Part shown: piece after piece, positions 1 to 9,154 of the stretch
How the letters are laid out: the number at the start of each line of letters is the position of its first letter
How positions within the stretch are numbered: the first letter of the stretch is position 1
Source: Promethearchaeota archaeon
GTDB lineage: Archaea; Asgardarchaeota; Lokiarchaeia; Sigyniarchaeales; SOKP01
Direction: 5' to 3'
DNA length: 44,078 bases
Assembly: GCA_029838195.1 (NCBI GenBank)
Contig: JALGVJ010000052.1
Location: 1-44,078 of the forward strand
Program-made: the position numbers and the translations under genes
Notes under the pieces: generated by a model
What the model was told of the DNA's origin: nothing
The model's input: only the letters and a program-made list of their open reading frames with translations
Database searches by the model: none

Positions 1-726
1 GGTTCTGCTTCTATTGATGGTATTAATATTCTAAAATACCCCCAAAAAGTAAAAAATAAAATTGGGTTAATTTTAGGAAGTGATATGATTTATTACAGGA
101 TGACGGGATATGCCAATTTAAAATTTTTTTGTAAAATTTATGAAATTAAAGATTATAAGAAAAAAATCTTGGAAGCAGCGAGAGAATTTGAATTAGAGAA
201 TTGGTTAAATGAATATGTAGAAAAATACTCGACGGGAATGAAGATTAAATTATCTTTATGTAGAATCTTTCTAACGAATCCTAAGATATTATTTTTAGAT
301 GAGCCTACTTTAGGATTAGATGTAAAAACTACGAATTACATTATTGAAAAATTAAAACGATTAAATCAGACTATTTTTATAACGAGCCATAATATGAATG
401 TTATCGAAAAATTATGTGATAGAGTTGCGTTTATTGAAAAAGGTTGTATTAAAAAAGTTGGAAACAAAAAAGATTTGCAAAATTTGATTCAAAATGAAAT
501 TAAAATCTATATTGAACCCTTTAAAAATCATAAAGAGCTCAAGTTAGAATTATCAAAGCAAGAATATATTACTAAAATAGAAGAGAATAAGAAAGGACTG
601 TTTATATACCTTAAAGAAAAAGAGAATTATAAGGATTTATTTTCTGTTTTACAACATCATTCAATTTCAAAATTCCAAGAAATTGATATGAACATCGAAG
701 AGTTATTTTTAAAAATTATTGATTAA
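1..726 (+). CDS. ABC transporter ATP-binding protein, 5'-truncated by window edge
   Basis: The reading frame is open from base 1, so the protein starts before the window and 241 codons are visible. The Walker A region lies outside. What remains is the Q-loop area, the signature YSTGMK (about 226-243), Walker B ILFLDEP (about 287-306), the D-loop and the switch histidine in TSHN (about 382-393). A C-terminal domain of about 100 residues ends in NIEELFLKI, typical of ABC-2/NatA-type exporter ATPases. The Q-loop segment reads LILGSDMIYYRM, so the usual glutamine is not obvious. It would energise export of a substrate by a partner permease that is not in this window. Given the glycosyltransferases downstream, a glycan or glycolipid substrate is possible but only inferred. 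The ATG at 85 is internal and should not be taken as the start. Confidence 0.93.
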   Translation, partial: GSASIDGINILKYPQKVKNKIGLILGSDMIYYRMTGYANLKFFCKIYEIKDYKKKILEAAREFELENWLNEYVEKYSTGMKIKLSLCRIFLTNPKILFLDEPTLGLDVKTTNYIIEKLKRLNQTIFITSHNMNVIEKLCDRVAFIEKGCIKKVGNKKDLQNLIQNEIKIYIEPFKNHKELKLELSKQEYITKIEENKKGLFIYLKEKENYKDLFSVLQHHSISKFQEIDMNIEELFLKIID

Positions 727-938
727 TGAACTGTATTTTATAAATTAAAGAAAGAGCATGTAAAAAAAAAACATCTAAAATTCAGTTTGGCCGTGTATTT
801 TTTTATTGTGAAATACATAAAAATTTATTTCATTTAATATAATAACCCCTAAATTTTCTTGAAAAAGCAACTTAGATCTATTTTAAAGAAAATAAGACCC
901 TTATAATATTAATATCATTTTTTTCATTTACATTCATC

Positions 939-2198
939 ATGAATATCGTTGTTATCACAGATGATTTTCCACCCAAAAAGGGAGGGATTGCTCATACTCT
1001 TTGGAATCTTTATATTTTTTTTGAATCAAAAAATATTGATTTATATATTTTAAATCCTTTTCAAGAAAATAAAAATATTTTTAGAAGAATTAACAATACT
1101 CAATTCAAGACCAAGGATTTAGCTTCTTTTTTATTAAAAAGAAGATTTTATTATTTATTTTTATCATTTTGTTTGCATGTTTCGAGAGATAGAAGAACTT
1201 CCTTTACTGATAAGCTCCACGTAATCTTATATTTTATTTTAAAACCAAAAATTCTCATGAGTCTCATTGTTAATATGAATAAATCCTGTTTTATATTAAG
1301 GAAACTTGAATATGATGCTTTTTTAAGTGCTCATGGGGGATGGTTATTGCCATTCACTTATATTTTATCAAGAATTTTTAACAAAAAATTAATTACCATG
1401 GCACATGGCAATGATTTTTTAGTTCAGAATCCATTATCCTTAAAATCCTATTTCTACAAAAACGCAGATAAAATAATTATTAACAGCCATATCATGAAGA
1501 ATTTACTTAAAAAAATTCATCACTTGGATCCTCATAAAATAGAAGTTATCAATCGAGGAATTGATCTTAATAACTTAGAAATAGAAAAAACTAAAGAACA
1601 ATTACGAAAAGAATTCAATATTCCGGAAAATCAATATGTACTTTTAAGCGTGGGAAGGCATATCACTCGTAAGGATTTTGCCTTAGTAATTAAAGCAATA
1701 AAACAAATCAATGAAAAATTTCCTGATTTAAACATCAAATATTACTTGATTGGAGAAGGAGAAGAGACAAATAACTTAAAGAATTTGGCAAGGACATTGA
1801 AAATTGAGGAAAAAATTTCATTCTTAGGTGCGTCTGATGAGTTTAAAAGAAATAAATTTTATAAATTAGCGGATGTATTTGTCATGCCCGTAAAACCTAT
1901 AAAGTATGATTTAGAGGGATTTGGAATTGTATTTTTAGAAGCAAATTATTACAAGCTTCCCGTTATCGGAACCAAAACAGGAGGGGTTCCAGAAGCAATC
2001 GAGGATAAAAAAACAGGATTATTGGTTAAGCCGAATGATTTAAATGATTTAATAGAGAAAATATTGTTTTTATATAATAATCCTGAGATTCGACGAGAAA
2101 TGGGAGAAATTGGCCATGAGCGAGTCATTGAGCAATTTACTTGGCAAAAAATTGGAAATGATTATTTAAAAGTTCTTGAAGAAATTCTAAAGAATTAA
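939..2198 (+). CDS. GT4-family glycosyltransferase
   Basis: A 419-residue GT-B fold retaining glycosyltransferase of family 4. The N-terminal acceptor domain begins VVITDDFPPKKGGIAH, the classic GT4 start with a glycine-rich loop. The C-terminal donor domain has SVGRHITRKDF near residue 235, the acidic EX7E motif in EGFGIVFLE, and the GTKTGGVPEAI loop that binds the nucleotide sugar. It has no signal peptide or clear membrane helix, so it probably acts on the cytoplasmic face on a lipid-linked sugar. No Shine-Dalgarno is visible. An AT-rich TATA-like stretch about 30 bases upstream would fit a leaderless transcript. The donor and acceptor sugars cannot be read from the sequence. Its neighbours make a surface-polysaccharide or N-glycan role likely. 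Confidence 0.92.
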   Translation: MNIVVITDDFPPKKGGIAHTLWNLYIFFESKNIDLYILNPFQENKNIFRRINNTQFKTKDLASFLLKRRFYYLFLSFCLHVSRDRRTSFTDKLHVILYFILKPKILMSLIVNMNKSCFILRKLEYDAFLSAHGGWLLPFTYILSRIFNKKLITMAHGNDFLVQNPLSLKSYFYKNADKIIINSHIMKNLLKKIHHLDPHKIEVINRGIDLNNLEIEKTKEQLRKEFNIPENQYVLLSVGRHITRKDFALVIKAIKQINEKFPDLNIKYYLIGEGEETNNLKNLARTLKIEEKISFLGASDEFKRNKFYKLADVFVMPVKPIKYDLEGFGIVFLEANYYKLPVIGTKTGGVPEAIEDKKTGLLVKPNDLNDLIEKILFLYNNPEIRREMGEIGHERVIEQFTWQKIGNDYLKVLEEILKN

Positions 2199-2373
2199 TT
2201 TTTAATTTTTTGTAATAGAAGGTGTTTTATAAACGCAGAGAGAATTTCTAAAAATAGAGAAAGCTACTTATTCAATATGGAAAAAGATGATCTTCATGAA
2301 GGTGATCCAGAACATTAAGAAATAAACCCAACATTTTAGCACCTTACGTTTATAAAGTACTATTATTTGTTTT

Positions 2374-2883
2374 TCATTTTTTTACCCGTTTAAGCCTCTC
2401 TTCTACAAGATTATAAACATCAGCCGATAAATACATGAGGGAATTTAATTTTTTTAGATATTGAAGAGACCTTTCAAGGTTAATATATCCTTCCTTATAT
2501 AAATCAATGAGAATTCCTAAAGTACCTTTCACTTTAAGATTCATTGTTCTTGCAAAAATTCGTGCTTCTTCATCATCCAATAAAATGATTTCAATTTTAG
2601 AATCAAGAGCAAGTCTAATAGCATCGAATTCTCCTTGGTGTAACTTAGAATAAAAATATTTATCTGAGTTCTTTTTAACTCGTTTAACTTCAATTTTCTT
2701 GTCCTTTATAGCTTTTTCAATAAGTAATGCATCGGGAAATTCCTGTTCTTTCCCCCTAATCACCGTTTCTTCATATACGGATTCGGGAATTAATATTACG
2801 TTATAGAGATAAAATAAAAAATCTAGTAGTCCTGTACTTGCAAGGTGGATTAAAGGACCTGAATTACTTATTGCAGCTTTCAT
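2374..2883 (-). CDS. PIN-domain (DUF3368-type) toxin
   Basis: A 169-residue PIN-like protein of the DUF3368 type, predicted to be a metal-dependent RNase acting as the toxin of a type II toxin-antitoxin module. Typical blocks are the N-terminal SNSGPLIHLA, LIPESVYEETV near residue 35, the acidic GEFDAIRLA near residue 90, and LLDDEEARIFA near residue 102. The first PIN acidic position is Asn (ISNSGP); I recall this as common in DUF3368 proteins, so it does not by itself show inactivity. Its start overlaps the end of the upstream antitoxin gene by 20 bases, which indicates translational coupling. It stands alone among glycan genes, consistent with a mobile stabilisation module. The RNA target is unknown. 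Confidence 0.85.
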   Translation of the reverse strand: MKAAISNSGPLIHLASTGLLDFLFYLYNVILIPESVYEETVIRGKEQEFPDALLIEKAIKDKKIEVKRVKKNSDKYFYSKLHQGEFDAIRLALDSKIEIILLDDEEARIFARTMNLKVKGTLGILIDLYKEGYINLERSLQYLKKLNSLMYLSADVYNLVEERLKRVKK

Positions 2884-3166
2884 TTAATTCACGTGTCAAT
2901 TCTTCACTTGAAAGGGGAAAAGGAATGTTTTCTTCGCGCAAGATCCGTAAAAAAGAGCGATAAGATTCCTCACAATATTGAGCTGCTTTCCAAATAGTCC
3001 ATTTTCTTAATCTTATATTTTCTAACGCTTCTATTCTTTTTAATTGTTTAATACCTAATTCAATAGCCTTGCGTGCAGCAGTAGACTTGTCTGTTTTCAT
3101 CCTCTTTGCGATAGAATCTAGTTCTTTATCTTCCTCCTCATCAATTCGGACGGAAAGTATTTTCAT
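2864..3166 (-). CDS. UPF0175-family antitoxin
   Basis: A 100-residue small protein whose C-terminal half matches the UPF0175 pattern: KWTIWKAAQ, then serine-phenylalanine in the recognition-helix area, then IPFPLSSEELTRELNE. The N-terminal part (KILSVRIDEEEDKELDSIA) resembles a ribbon-helix-helix DNA-binding arm. UPF0175 genes are known to sit directly before DUF3368 PIN genes, exactly as here. It would neutralise the downstream PIN toxin and repress the shared promoter. A perfect 7+7 palindrome lies 12 bases upstream of its ATG and is the natural operator candidate. Confidence 0.85.
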   Translation of the reverse strand: MKILSVRIDEEEDKELDSIAKRMKTDKSTAARKAIELGIKQLKRIEALENIRLRKWTIWKAAQYCEESYRSFLRILREENIPFPLSSEELTRELNESCNK

Positions 3167-3177
3167 GATTCATGTAG

Positions 3178-3203
3178 ACAATATCTTATATTGTATATAA
3201 ACT
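3178..3203 (-). promoter_or_regulatory. Palindromic operator and TATA region of the toxin-antitoxin operon
   Basis: Arms ACAATAT (3178-3184) and ATATTGT (3188-3194) form a perfect inverted repeat with a 3-base centre. It begins 12 bases upstream of the antitoxin ATG. On the minus strand a TATA-like GTTTATATAC (3194-3203) abuts and partly overlaps it. Binding of the antitoxin here would block the basal promoter, the usual autoregulation of such modules. Function is inferred from position and symmetry. Confidence 0.55.
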
Positions 3204-4029
3204 TATTTTAAAATTTAAATACAAGCATTTAAATTTATTTTTTGTTCTCATAACATGCTGATTGAATTTAAAAAAATTAGCATTAATATGGGTCGAAATC
3301 ATTATATTTGAATAAAAGTTAGTACTTAACTTAACGGAGGGGCTCTAATTTCTAAAGAATTAAGAGATTTATACCTTTCCCCTTTTGAATCCCTATTTTT
3401 ATACGGATAAAGAAAAAGTATTTATACATGAGAAATCATAAAACCGTTTTATTGAAAGAGTTATGATTTTCTATCGTCCATCTCATGAAAGAAAAATCTT
3501 TTTATTTAAAGGCATTGCTTTCAATCATACTTGTTCTTAAAAAGCCACCAGAAAGTCCGAACATTGTTTTTTCCTGCCAGAAAATTTATAGATTTTGTTT
3601 ATAAATATATCATTAAGATACAGCTAAATTTAAGGACTTTAGAAATTTGAACGATTACTAAATTTGCTATAACTATGAAAAACAAGCCCTTAATCAAAGG
3701 GACGCTTATATCATCTCATTTTTCGAAATTGAACAAATTCATAAAGAATTTTTCATCAATAAAACCCGATGAGAAACCTATTTAAAGTAAATAGGAAGGA
3801 GGGTGTTTATGAAAGAAATTATTACCAAAAGACTAAAAGGATTTTATTTTCATATAATTTTAAAGTTTGACGAGAGAAGGGAAAATTTGACCATAAGTAA
3901 GTAATTAGAGAACTTATTTGAAAGATATTAGATACAATTTATATAAAAATTTTTGAAGATGTTTTAAAAAAATAAGTACTTATTATAATTAACATCATTT
4001 AAAATTAAATGGAATTATAGAAAATAAAT
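3204..4029. other. Long AT-rich intergenic region
   Basis: About 830 bases without a convincing gene. Two tiny open frames occur: 3485-3604 (39 codons, no homology recognised) and 3809-3904 (listed separately because of its ribosome-binding site). The sequence just before the next gene (TTATTATAATTAACATC near 3980) is TATA-like and about 40-50 bases before its GTG. I see no tRNA, CRISPR or insertion-sequence ends. Confidence 0.5.
3809..3904 (+). CDS. Possible 31-residue small protein
   Basis: A 31-codon frame (MKEIITKRLKGFYFHI onward, very basic) opens 9 bases after AGGAAGGAGGG, one of the strongest Shine-Dalgarno-like sequences in the window. Nothing in it is recognised. It could be a real small protein, the decayed start of a lost gene, or chance. 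The ribosome-binding site is the only support. Confidence 0.22.
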   Translation: MKEIITKRLKGFYFHIILKFDERRENLTISK

Positions 4030-5211
4030 GTGAATTTTATAGAAACATTTTTGAATAGTATTTTTTCGCTTAATTTTATATTTTTACTCTTGTTAATTAC
4101 TATAATATATCATCTTTTGTTATTTATTTGCAGGGATTTTAAAAACGGGAAAAATTTAAAAAAGCAGAGAGAAACCCAAAAAATAGAAATAAAAGAATTA
4201 AAAAAATATCCATTAATAAATATTATAATACCTGCTTGGAATAAGGAGAAAACCCTTCTTTCATGTATACAATCGATCAAAACGTTAAAATATCCTCATA
4301 TTCGAGTGATTATTAGCGCGGGAGGTTCTGATAAGACTATACAAATAGCAAATTCATTTAAAAGCGAAAAAAATTTTGTAATTTTGTATCAAAGATCTGG
4401 AGGAGGAAAGATTAAAGCGATAAATGAATGTCTTGAGCATGTTTCTGAGGGTTTAATCTCTATAATTGATGCGGATATTATTTTAACTGATAAAATATTG
4501 AACCTAATGATTCAAGCTATTAATATGCAAGATCAAAATATAGTAACTACAAATGTAAGACCTTATGATTCAATAAGACACATTGATCTGGTAAAATATA
4601 TACATATCAATCGAACCGTGTCCTTGAAACCTAATTTTAAAAGAAATACTATTTTGATAGGACAAACTTCAATCTTAACGCAAGAAGTAATTAAGTCAAT
4701 TAAAAGATTTCCTGAAGGTGTTTTTGCTGATGATGGATTATTAATGGGAGCTTGCTTAATTTCTAAGGGATATAAAATATTTAAACTTCACGAGATTTCT
4801 GTCGAAATGGAGTATCCTATTAAATTAAGGGATTATATCCGCCAAAATTTAAGATGGATTGAAAACACTTTATTTATGAAAAATTCTCATTATCTTTCCA
4901 AACGAATAAAATTTTTTTGTTTATTTTTAGTTTCACTCTACATTTTTATATCTTTTATTCTATTGCCGATAAATATTTATCTATTTTTAATAGGAGTAAT
5001 TTTTTTTTTCAGTTTCTATTTAAAAAGATTTCGAAAAATTGTATTTTATAAATTATTTTTAGAGGAACATTCAATCAAATTTAGATATACTTTTTTCATC
5101 AAGATGATTGGTTTCATTTTAATCGATTTAATAATGAATTTAATTGTTGCTTTTGAGATAATGTTTTATAAAAAAGCTTATAAAAAGAGAAAAAATCTAA
5201 TTAAAAATTAA
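4030..5211 (+). CDS. GT2-family membrane glycosyltransferase
   Basis: A 393-residue family 2 glycosyltransferase with a GTG start. A hydrophobic N-terminal segment (about residues 12-34) anchors it. The GT-A catalytic domain follows, with INIIIPAWNKEKT, then the metal-binding DADI near residue 147, the FADDG acid/base region near residue 233 and QNLRW near residue 277. Two or three further membrane segments follow (about 295-330 and 355-380). The QXXRW motif with C-terminal helices is characteristic of processive, cellulose- or hyaluronan-synthase-like enzymes that extend and extrude a polysaccharide. The sugar is unknown. An AT-rich TATA-like element lies near 3980. Neighbouring genes support a surface-glycan role. 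Confidence 0.9.
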   Translation: MNFIETFLNSIFSLNFIFLLLLITIIYHLLLFICRDFKNGKNLKKQRETQKIEIKELKKYPLINIIIPAWNKEKTLLSCIQSIKTLKYPHIRVIISAGGSDKTIQIANSFKSEKNFVILYQRSGGGKIKAINECLEHVSEGLISIIDADIILTDKILNLMIQAINMQDQNIVTTNVRPYDSIRHIDLVKYIHINRTVSLKPNFKRNTILIGQTSILTQEVIKSIKRFPEGVFADDGLLMGACLISKGYKIFKLHEISVEMEYPIKLRDYIRQNLRWIENTLFMKNSHYLSKRIKFFCLFLVSLYIFISFILLPINIYLFLIGVIFFFSFYLKRFRKIVFYKLFLEEHSIKFRYTFFIKMIGFILIDLIMNLIVAFEIMFYKKAYKKRKNLIKN

Positions 5212-5506
5212 CAAATATTAATAGAATTTCATAAATCAAATATAATTATAATTTCTTGCAGACAAAAAAGGATATATGAGGATATTATTCCCATTAAGAA
5301 TTTAATAGGAATTTAATAGAAACTCTCTCAAATTTCCTCATCACGCCAAAAAAAAGTTTTAACTTTAAGGAAAATTTTAATTTTACAACACTTAAGATAT
5401 AATTTGATTTTTAATGTATGATGTTTATTTCCAAAAAAATATAAAAAAAATGTCTAAAAAAAAAATAACATTAGAATAATAATATAGATTTATTAAACCT
5501 CTTATT

Positions 5507-6628
5507 TTATAAATCATATCGAGCAGGATTATATTTAGAGAAAATAGCAATTTTCTTATGAAATTTGGGATAACTATATCTATTACAATCCTTACAAACT
5601 TCTGGTATATATCCTTGACTCCAATCTTTTAGAATTTTTTGTCCTTTCTTATTAGTTATAATATCATAAAGTGTGTTATTTAAAATGTTTCCTATTACTA
5701 ATTCATCATATTCTGTTTTTTTAATTCTGCAACCACACAATCGTACATTGCCGTTTGGTAATATGCTTATCTCCCAAAGACTAGAGCAAGGATATTTCCT
5801 TAAGAGAGGTCCTGTTTTTAATTTCATAATTCCAATTAGATCTTCTTTTTTAATATTTCCACACCAATTGTCATATTCAGTATTATATTTTATATGAAAT
5901 GCTTGTTTTTCGTAATAATATTTAAATTTTGAGCTCTTTAGGGAGTTCCATATATTCCTAAAGGATCTTTTTGCCCTGAGAACTAATGTAATATTTATTT
6001 TTGAATTCTTTTTTAATTTGTAGTCTAACAATGAGAGAATTCCAATAATTTTTTGGTAAGCTGATTCTTTAGAAATACCAAAAATTTCTCTTTCGTGATT
6101 TATTAAAATATCGCCAATGCTTATAAATAAATCATCTATTCCAGAATCAATAATTTTCTTAAAATTATTTTGTTTATTTAAAAGAATTCCATTAGTAAAA
6201 ACATAGACAGAAAATCCTTTCTCTTTCGCATATTGAACTTTTTCAAAAAAGGTATTATCTAATAAAACTTCACCAATGGTAGGAGATAACATTATTTTTT
6301 TCCCTCCTAATTCTTTGTATTCATTAATAATTTTTACGAATATTTTTAAGGGCATTTTCTCTTTTTTATATTTTAGAAATTTATAGGCGCAAAAAACACA
6401 TCGAGCATTACAAGCATTTATTGGAACAATTGTTAATAATTTAGGGGGCTTAGGAATTTTTAAATGAAGGTTAATTTTTTTCCGAAAAAAATAATAATTT
6501 ATTAAAGTATTAAGATCTGCTTTAAATGATGAAATATATTTATAATAAATACTTATCAAAAAACTAAAATAACATAAAATAAATGGAAAAACCCTATATT
6601 CCAAAAATTTTTTCTTAAAAAACATCAA
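5507..6628 (-). CDS. Radical SAM/SPASM-domain protein
   Basis: A 373-residue radical SAM enzyme. The cluster motif CX3CX2C is C73, C77 and C80 (NACNARCVFC), followed by the Gly-rich GGKKIMLSPTIGE segment that binds SAM. The C-terminal third carries a SPASM-like auxiliary cluster region with CSSLWEISILPNGNVRLCGC and a terminal pair at C345 and C348. An N-terminal hydrophobic stretch (about residues 12-28) may tether it to the membrane. Such SPASM proteins in glycan clusters can modify sugars or peptides, but the substrate here is unknown. It is the only gene in this region likely to do radical chemistry. Its downstream side (5212-5506) is about 295 bases of featureless AT-rich DNA. Confidence 0.88.
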   Translation of the reverse strand: MMFFKKKFLEYRVFPFILCYFSFLISIYYKYISSFKADLNTLINYYFFRKKINLHLKIPKPPKLLTIVPINACNARCVFCAYKFLKYKKEKMPLKIFVKIINEYKELGGKKIMLSPTIGEVLLDNTFFEKVQYAKEKGFSVYVFTNGILLNKQNNFKKIIDSGIDDLFISIGDILINHEREIFGISKESAYQKIIGILSLLDYKLKKNSKINITLVLRAKRSFRNIWNSLKSSKFKYYYEKQAFHIKYNTEYDNWCGNIKKEDLIGIMKLKTGPLLRKYPCSSLWEISILPNGNVRLCGCRIKKTEYDELVIGNILNNTLYDIITNKKGQKILKDWSQGYIPEVCKDCNRYSYPKFHKKIAIFSKYNPARYDL

Positions 6629-6754
6629 GGCTAAAAACTTAATTCTTTAAAAAATTAGTATTAAATTTAATAATCATTAATTGAGGGTATTTTAAAGTTT
6701 ATAATTTTGCTTGCTTTTTAAATCTTTTAACTTTAGGAGCGACAAAAATCGAGA

Positions 6755-7195
6755 TTATGGCAATCGCAAGTTTGTCGGCTCTCGCTTGTAGTCCGGTAAA
6801 AGAATCTGAAATCCATCCTTGACGGCAACCTCGGGAAAAACCGAATAAAAATCCATACCCTTCATCGTGGTAAAAATGCTCGTTTTGCCGATCAAGTCAG
6901 GCTTGCCCACTTTATAGGCCGTGAGGATCTTGAGAAGGTCCAAAATTAAAATTAAATAGCGGTGCTTGGATACCATTTCGAGACCGCGCACGTTTGCCCG
7001 TCTCGCATGGTATGCCACTATATCGTGTGAAAATTGCCGCTCGATTTCTGTCCTAATGTTCATCAGCTTGATTAAATCCTCCTTAGTCCATTCGGAAGGA
7101 ATGAAATCCATGTTAAGACAAAAATTTTCCTTATTCGGACGGCATTTTGTTTTTTCACGGATTTTCGTGAATTGATCAAGGGAGCGATGGCCATT
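6755..7195 (-). pseudogene. Transposase remnant (C-terminal fragment)
   Basis: The minus-strand frame is open from about 7195 to a stop at 6755. It encodes what looks like the C-terminal part of a DDE transposase: KCRPNKENFCLN, then RTEIERQFSHDIVAYHARR, VRGLEMVSKHRYLILILDLL and LTAYKVGKP. This pattern is the usual tail of IS4/IS5-superfamily transposases. The N-terminal catalytic part is missing, and a stop closes the frame upstream. Base composition sets it apart: rows within it count 47-57% G+C against roughly 15-25% on either side, so it came from elsewhere. No clear terminal inverted repeats or target duplications were found. The family assignment is approximate. Confidence 0.75.
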
Positions 7196-7212
7196 TCAAA
7201 CAACCACACTAA

Positions 7213-7716
7213 AATATCATTATTGGTTTTATTAAGTTTTATTATTGTTATAAAATAATTCTTTTTCCTGAAAATAAAAAATATTCTATATTATACATAA
7301 TTTCAGCTGTATTTCTTTTATATACGGATTATTTAGGTATTTTAGTTATCTTCATTCATACAATTTATACTTTTTTAAATCTCATCAAATTTAGGTTATT
7401 AAAAAATTCTAAAAATAATAAAAATTTGATGCTCATGAACTATGTGATTATCATTTTATTTTATTTACCTTGGATTCATAATCTTATTTTTACCTATCAA
7501 AAAGGAGGCGCAAGATGGATGGGATCGCCATCAGTTTTTGACGGTTATATTGTTATTTTAAAGTTTTTTGGTATTCTTAATTCAGAAATATTAGAGCTTC
7601 TAAATATACGATACATTGGAATTTTCAATTTTTTAAATGTACAAATCATGTTTTCATTAATTTTTCTTGGATTTATTTTTATTTTGATAATAATAATTAT
7701 TAATAAGATTGAATAA
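7213..7716 (+). pseudogene. Truncated membrane glycosyltransferase (GT39/GT83-like), 3' fragment
   Basis: The plus frame is open from 7213 to the stop at 7716 and reads as a continuous membrane protein: a helix with FLLYTDYLGILVIFIH, then FYLPWIHNLIFTYQKGGARW, then further hydrophobic segments. The YTDY and PW...WM pattern matches the C-terminal half of PMT/ArnT-type glycosyltransferases, which use lipid-phosphate sugars. Those are about 450-550 residues; only about 167 codons remain, with no start codon at the open end. The 5' half has been lost next to the transposase remnant, so insertion plus deletion explains the structure. A shorter start at TTG 7426 would cut through conserved sequence. 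Probably non-functional. Confidence 0.65.
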
Positions 7717-7833
7717 AAGATTTATCCGCATATTTTATTATCAAATTTCCAAAATAAATTTATTTTGCTTTATTGAATGAATCAATTTATCATTTTAAAG
7801 TAAAGTTTTAGGAAATTTTTAATTATAAATAAT

Positions 7834-9123
7834 TTAAACCTTAATAATATCTAAAGGTTTTCCCTTTAAATATGCAGGAATTGGTTCTGCAAATAATTTT
7901 AAAAGAGTTGGAGCAAGGTCTTCATAATTAATGAGGGGCAAGCATCCTTTTTTAATATTTTTACCCCAAGCTAAAAAAATACCTTTCTGAGAGTGGTTTA
8001 TTGTGTTTCTTCCCCTAATTACAAAATATGACGGTTTATGATTAAACAGATACTTTTCATTTAAAATGACAATTATATCAGGAAAGCCTTCTTCATTTTT
8101 TAATTCTAATGCTTTTATCCGCTTTTCTTTCCTCATTTTTTCGATAATTAGGTTTGTTTTGTTTTTATCAGATTCATTTAAGAAGATACCTCCGGTATTA
8201 CCTAAAAAGCTCATGACTCCGCTTCCCTTTATCTTATTTTCAAGTGAACTTGAATCGTCAATCATATTTTTGATAATATTTTTAATTTTAAAAAAGGTTT
8301 CATAATTTATTTTTATCTTATTCCGAAATAATCCATAATACAGTTTTCCAATTATATTATAAATCTTATATATTTGAGATTTATTGATGTATAATAGACC
8401 TTTTTTTTCCAACCATCTACGCATGCTAAATTCTTGATCGTAAAATTTTAGCCCATGATCACTTAAAATAAAAAGGTTAGTGATTTTTTTTGAGAGAATT
8501 TTACCTATAAAGTTATCAATTCTTTTATATCCTAAATCAAGATAATTTTCTAAAATATTTCGTGGTACATGAGAATGATGGGATAAGGAATCTGGTAAAC
8601 GAATTACATATGTCATTAGGTTAAAATTTTCATTGAATTTTTTTAAAAATAATGTGGATTTCATTTCAAAAGCTTTAAAACTGTTTTGAATTGTTTTTCC
8701 ATCAATAATCCAGTCTTTATTTAGAAAAAACTTTAATTCAGGGGGATAACAATTGATCGTGGGCGACAGCATCCCTGAGATCATTTCACCATTTATTTTC
8801 CAAGCGGGAAAAGTACCCGGTACATTTAATATGAACTGTTTTACTTTTAATATGGTAAAAATAGATTTATCCCTCCAAACAGAAGAATTAAATAATCCCT
8901 TAGTAGGATGTGTAAAAAAATAATACCCTAATTGTTCTGGCGTTAATCCTGAAAAAAGACATGGCCACGATGGAATGGTCACGGGGGGAATTGTCACTTG
9001 TAATGGGGCAAAAAACCCTTGTCTTAATATTTTTTCGAAATTTGGTAAATACCCTTTTTCGATTAAAGGCTGTATGAATTCAAAACAACCTCCATCAATA
9101 CCTAAAATTATATTCTTCTCCAT
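7834..9123 (-). CDS. Alkaline-phosphatase-superfamily phosphodiesterase/nucleotide pyrophosphatase
   Basis: A 429-residue type I phosphodiesterase/nucleotide pyrophosphatase-fold protein. Two-metal ligands and the nucleophile are in place: D10 in LGIDGG, T49 in PPVTIPSW as the probable nucleophile, D178 and H182 in RLPDSLSHHSH, D222-H223 in SDHG, and a late His near 387 in INHSQKG. It has no signal peptide, so it is probably cytoplasmic. In archaea such proteins cluster with glycosylation genes and may hydrolyse nucleotide sugars or phosphodiester-linked lipid intermediates; the exact substrate is not visible. The next gene in the same direction, the GT4 upstream, ends 31 bases away, so the two are probably in one operon with the GT87 gene. 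Confidence 0.87.
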   Translation of the reverse strand: MEKNIILGIDGGCFEFIQPLIEKGYLPNFEKILRQGFFAPLQVTIPPVTIPSWPCLFSGLTPEQLGYYFFTHPTKGLFNSSVWRDKSIFTILKVKQFILNVPGTFPAWKINGEMISGMLSPTINCYPPELKFFLNKDWIIDGKTIQNSFKAFEMKSTLFLKKFNENFNLMTYVIRLPDSLSHHSHVPRNILENYLDLGYKRIDNFIGKILSKKITNLFILSDHGLKFYDQEFSMRRWLEKKGLLYINKSQIYKIYNIIGKLYYGLFRNKIKINYETFFKIKNIIKNMIDDSSSLENKIKGSGVMSFLGNTGGIFLNESDKNKTNLIIEKMRKEKRIKALELKNEEGFPDIIVILNEKYLFNHKPSYFVIRGRNTINHSQKGIFLAWGKNIKKGCLPLINYEDLAPTLLKLFAEPIPAYLKGKPLDIIKV

Positions 9124-9154
9124 GAATAAAATTTCTCTTTCTGTGCGTTTTATT

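Noticed and set aside
3485..3604. 39-codon frame MKEKSFYLKALLS onward
   Set aside because: No ribosome-binding site or homology, and its composition is as expected from AT-rich noncoding DNA.
5673..5897. 74-codon plus-strand frame inside the radical SAM gene
   Set aside because: It is antisense to the SPASM region, with no independent start signal.
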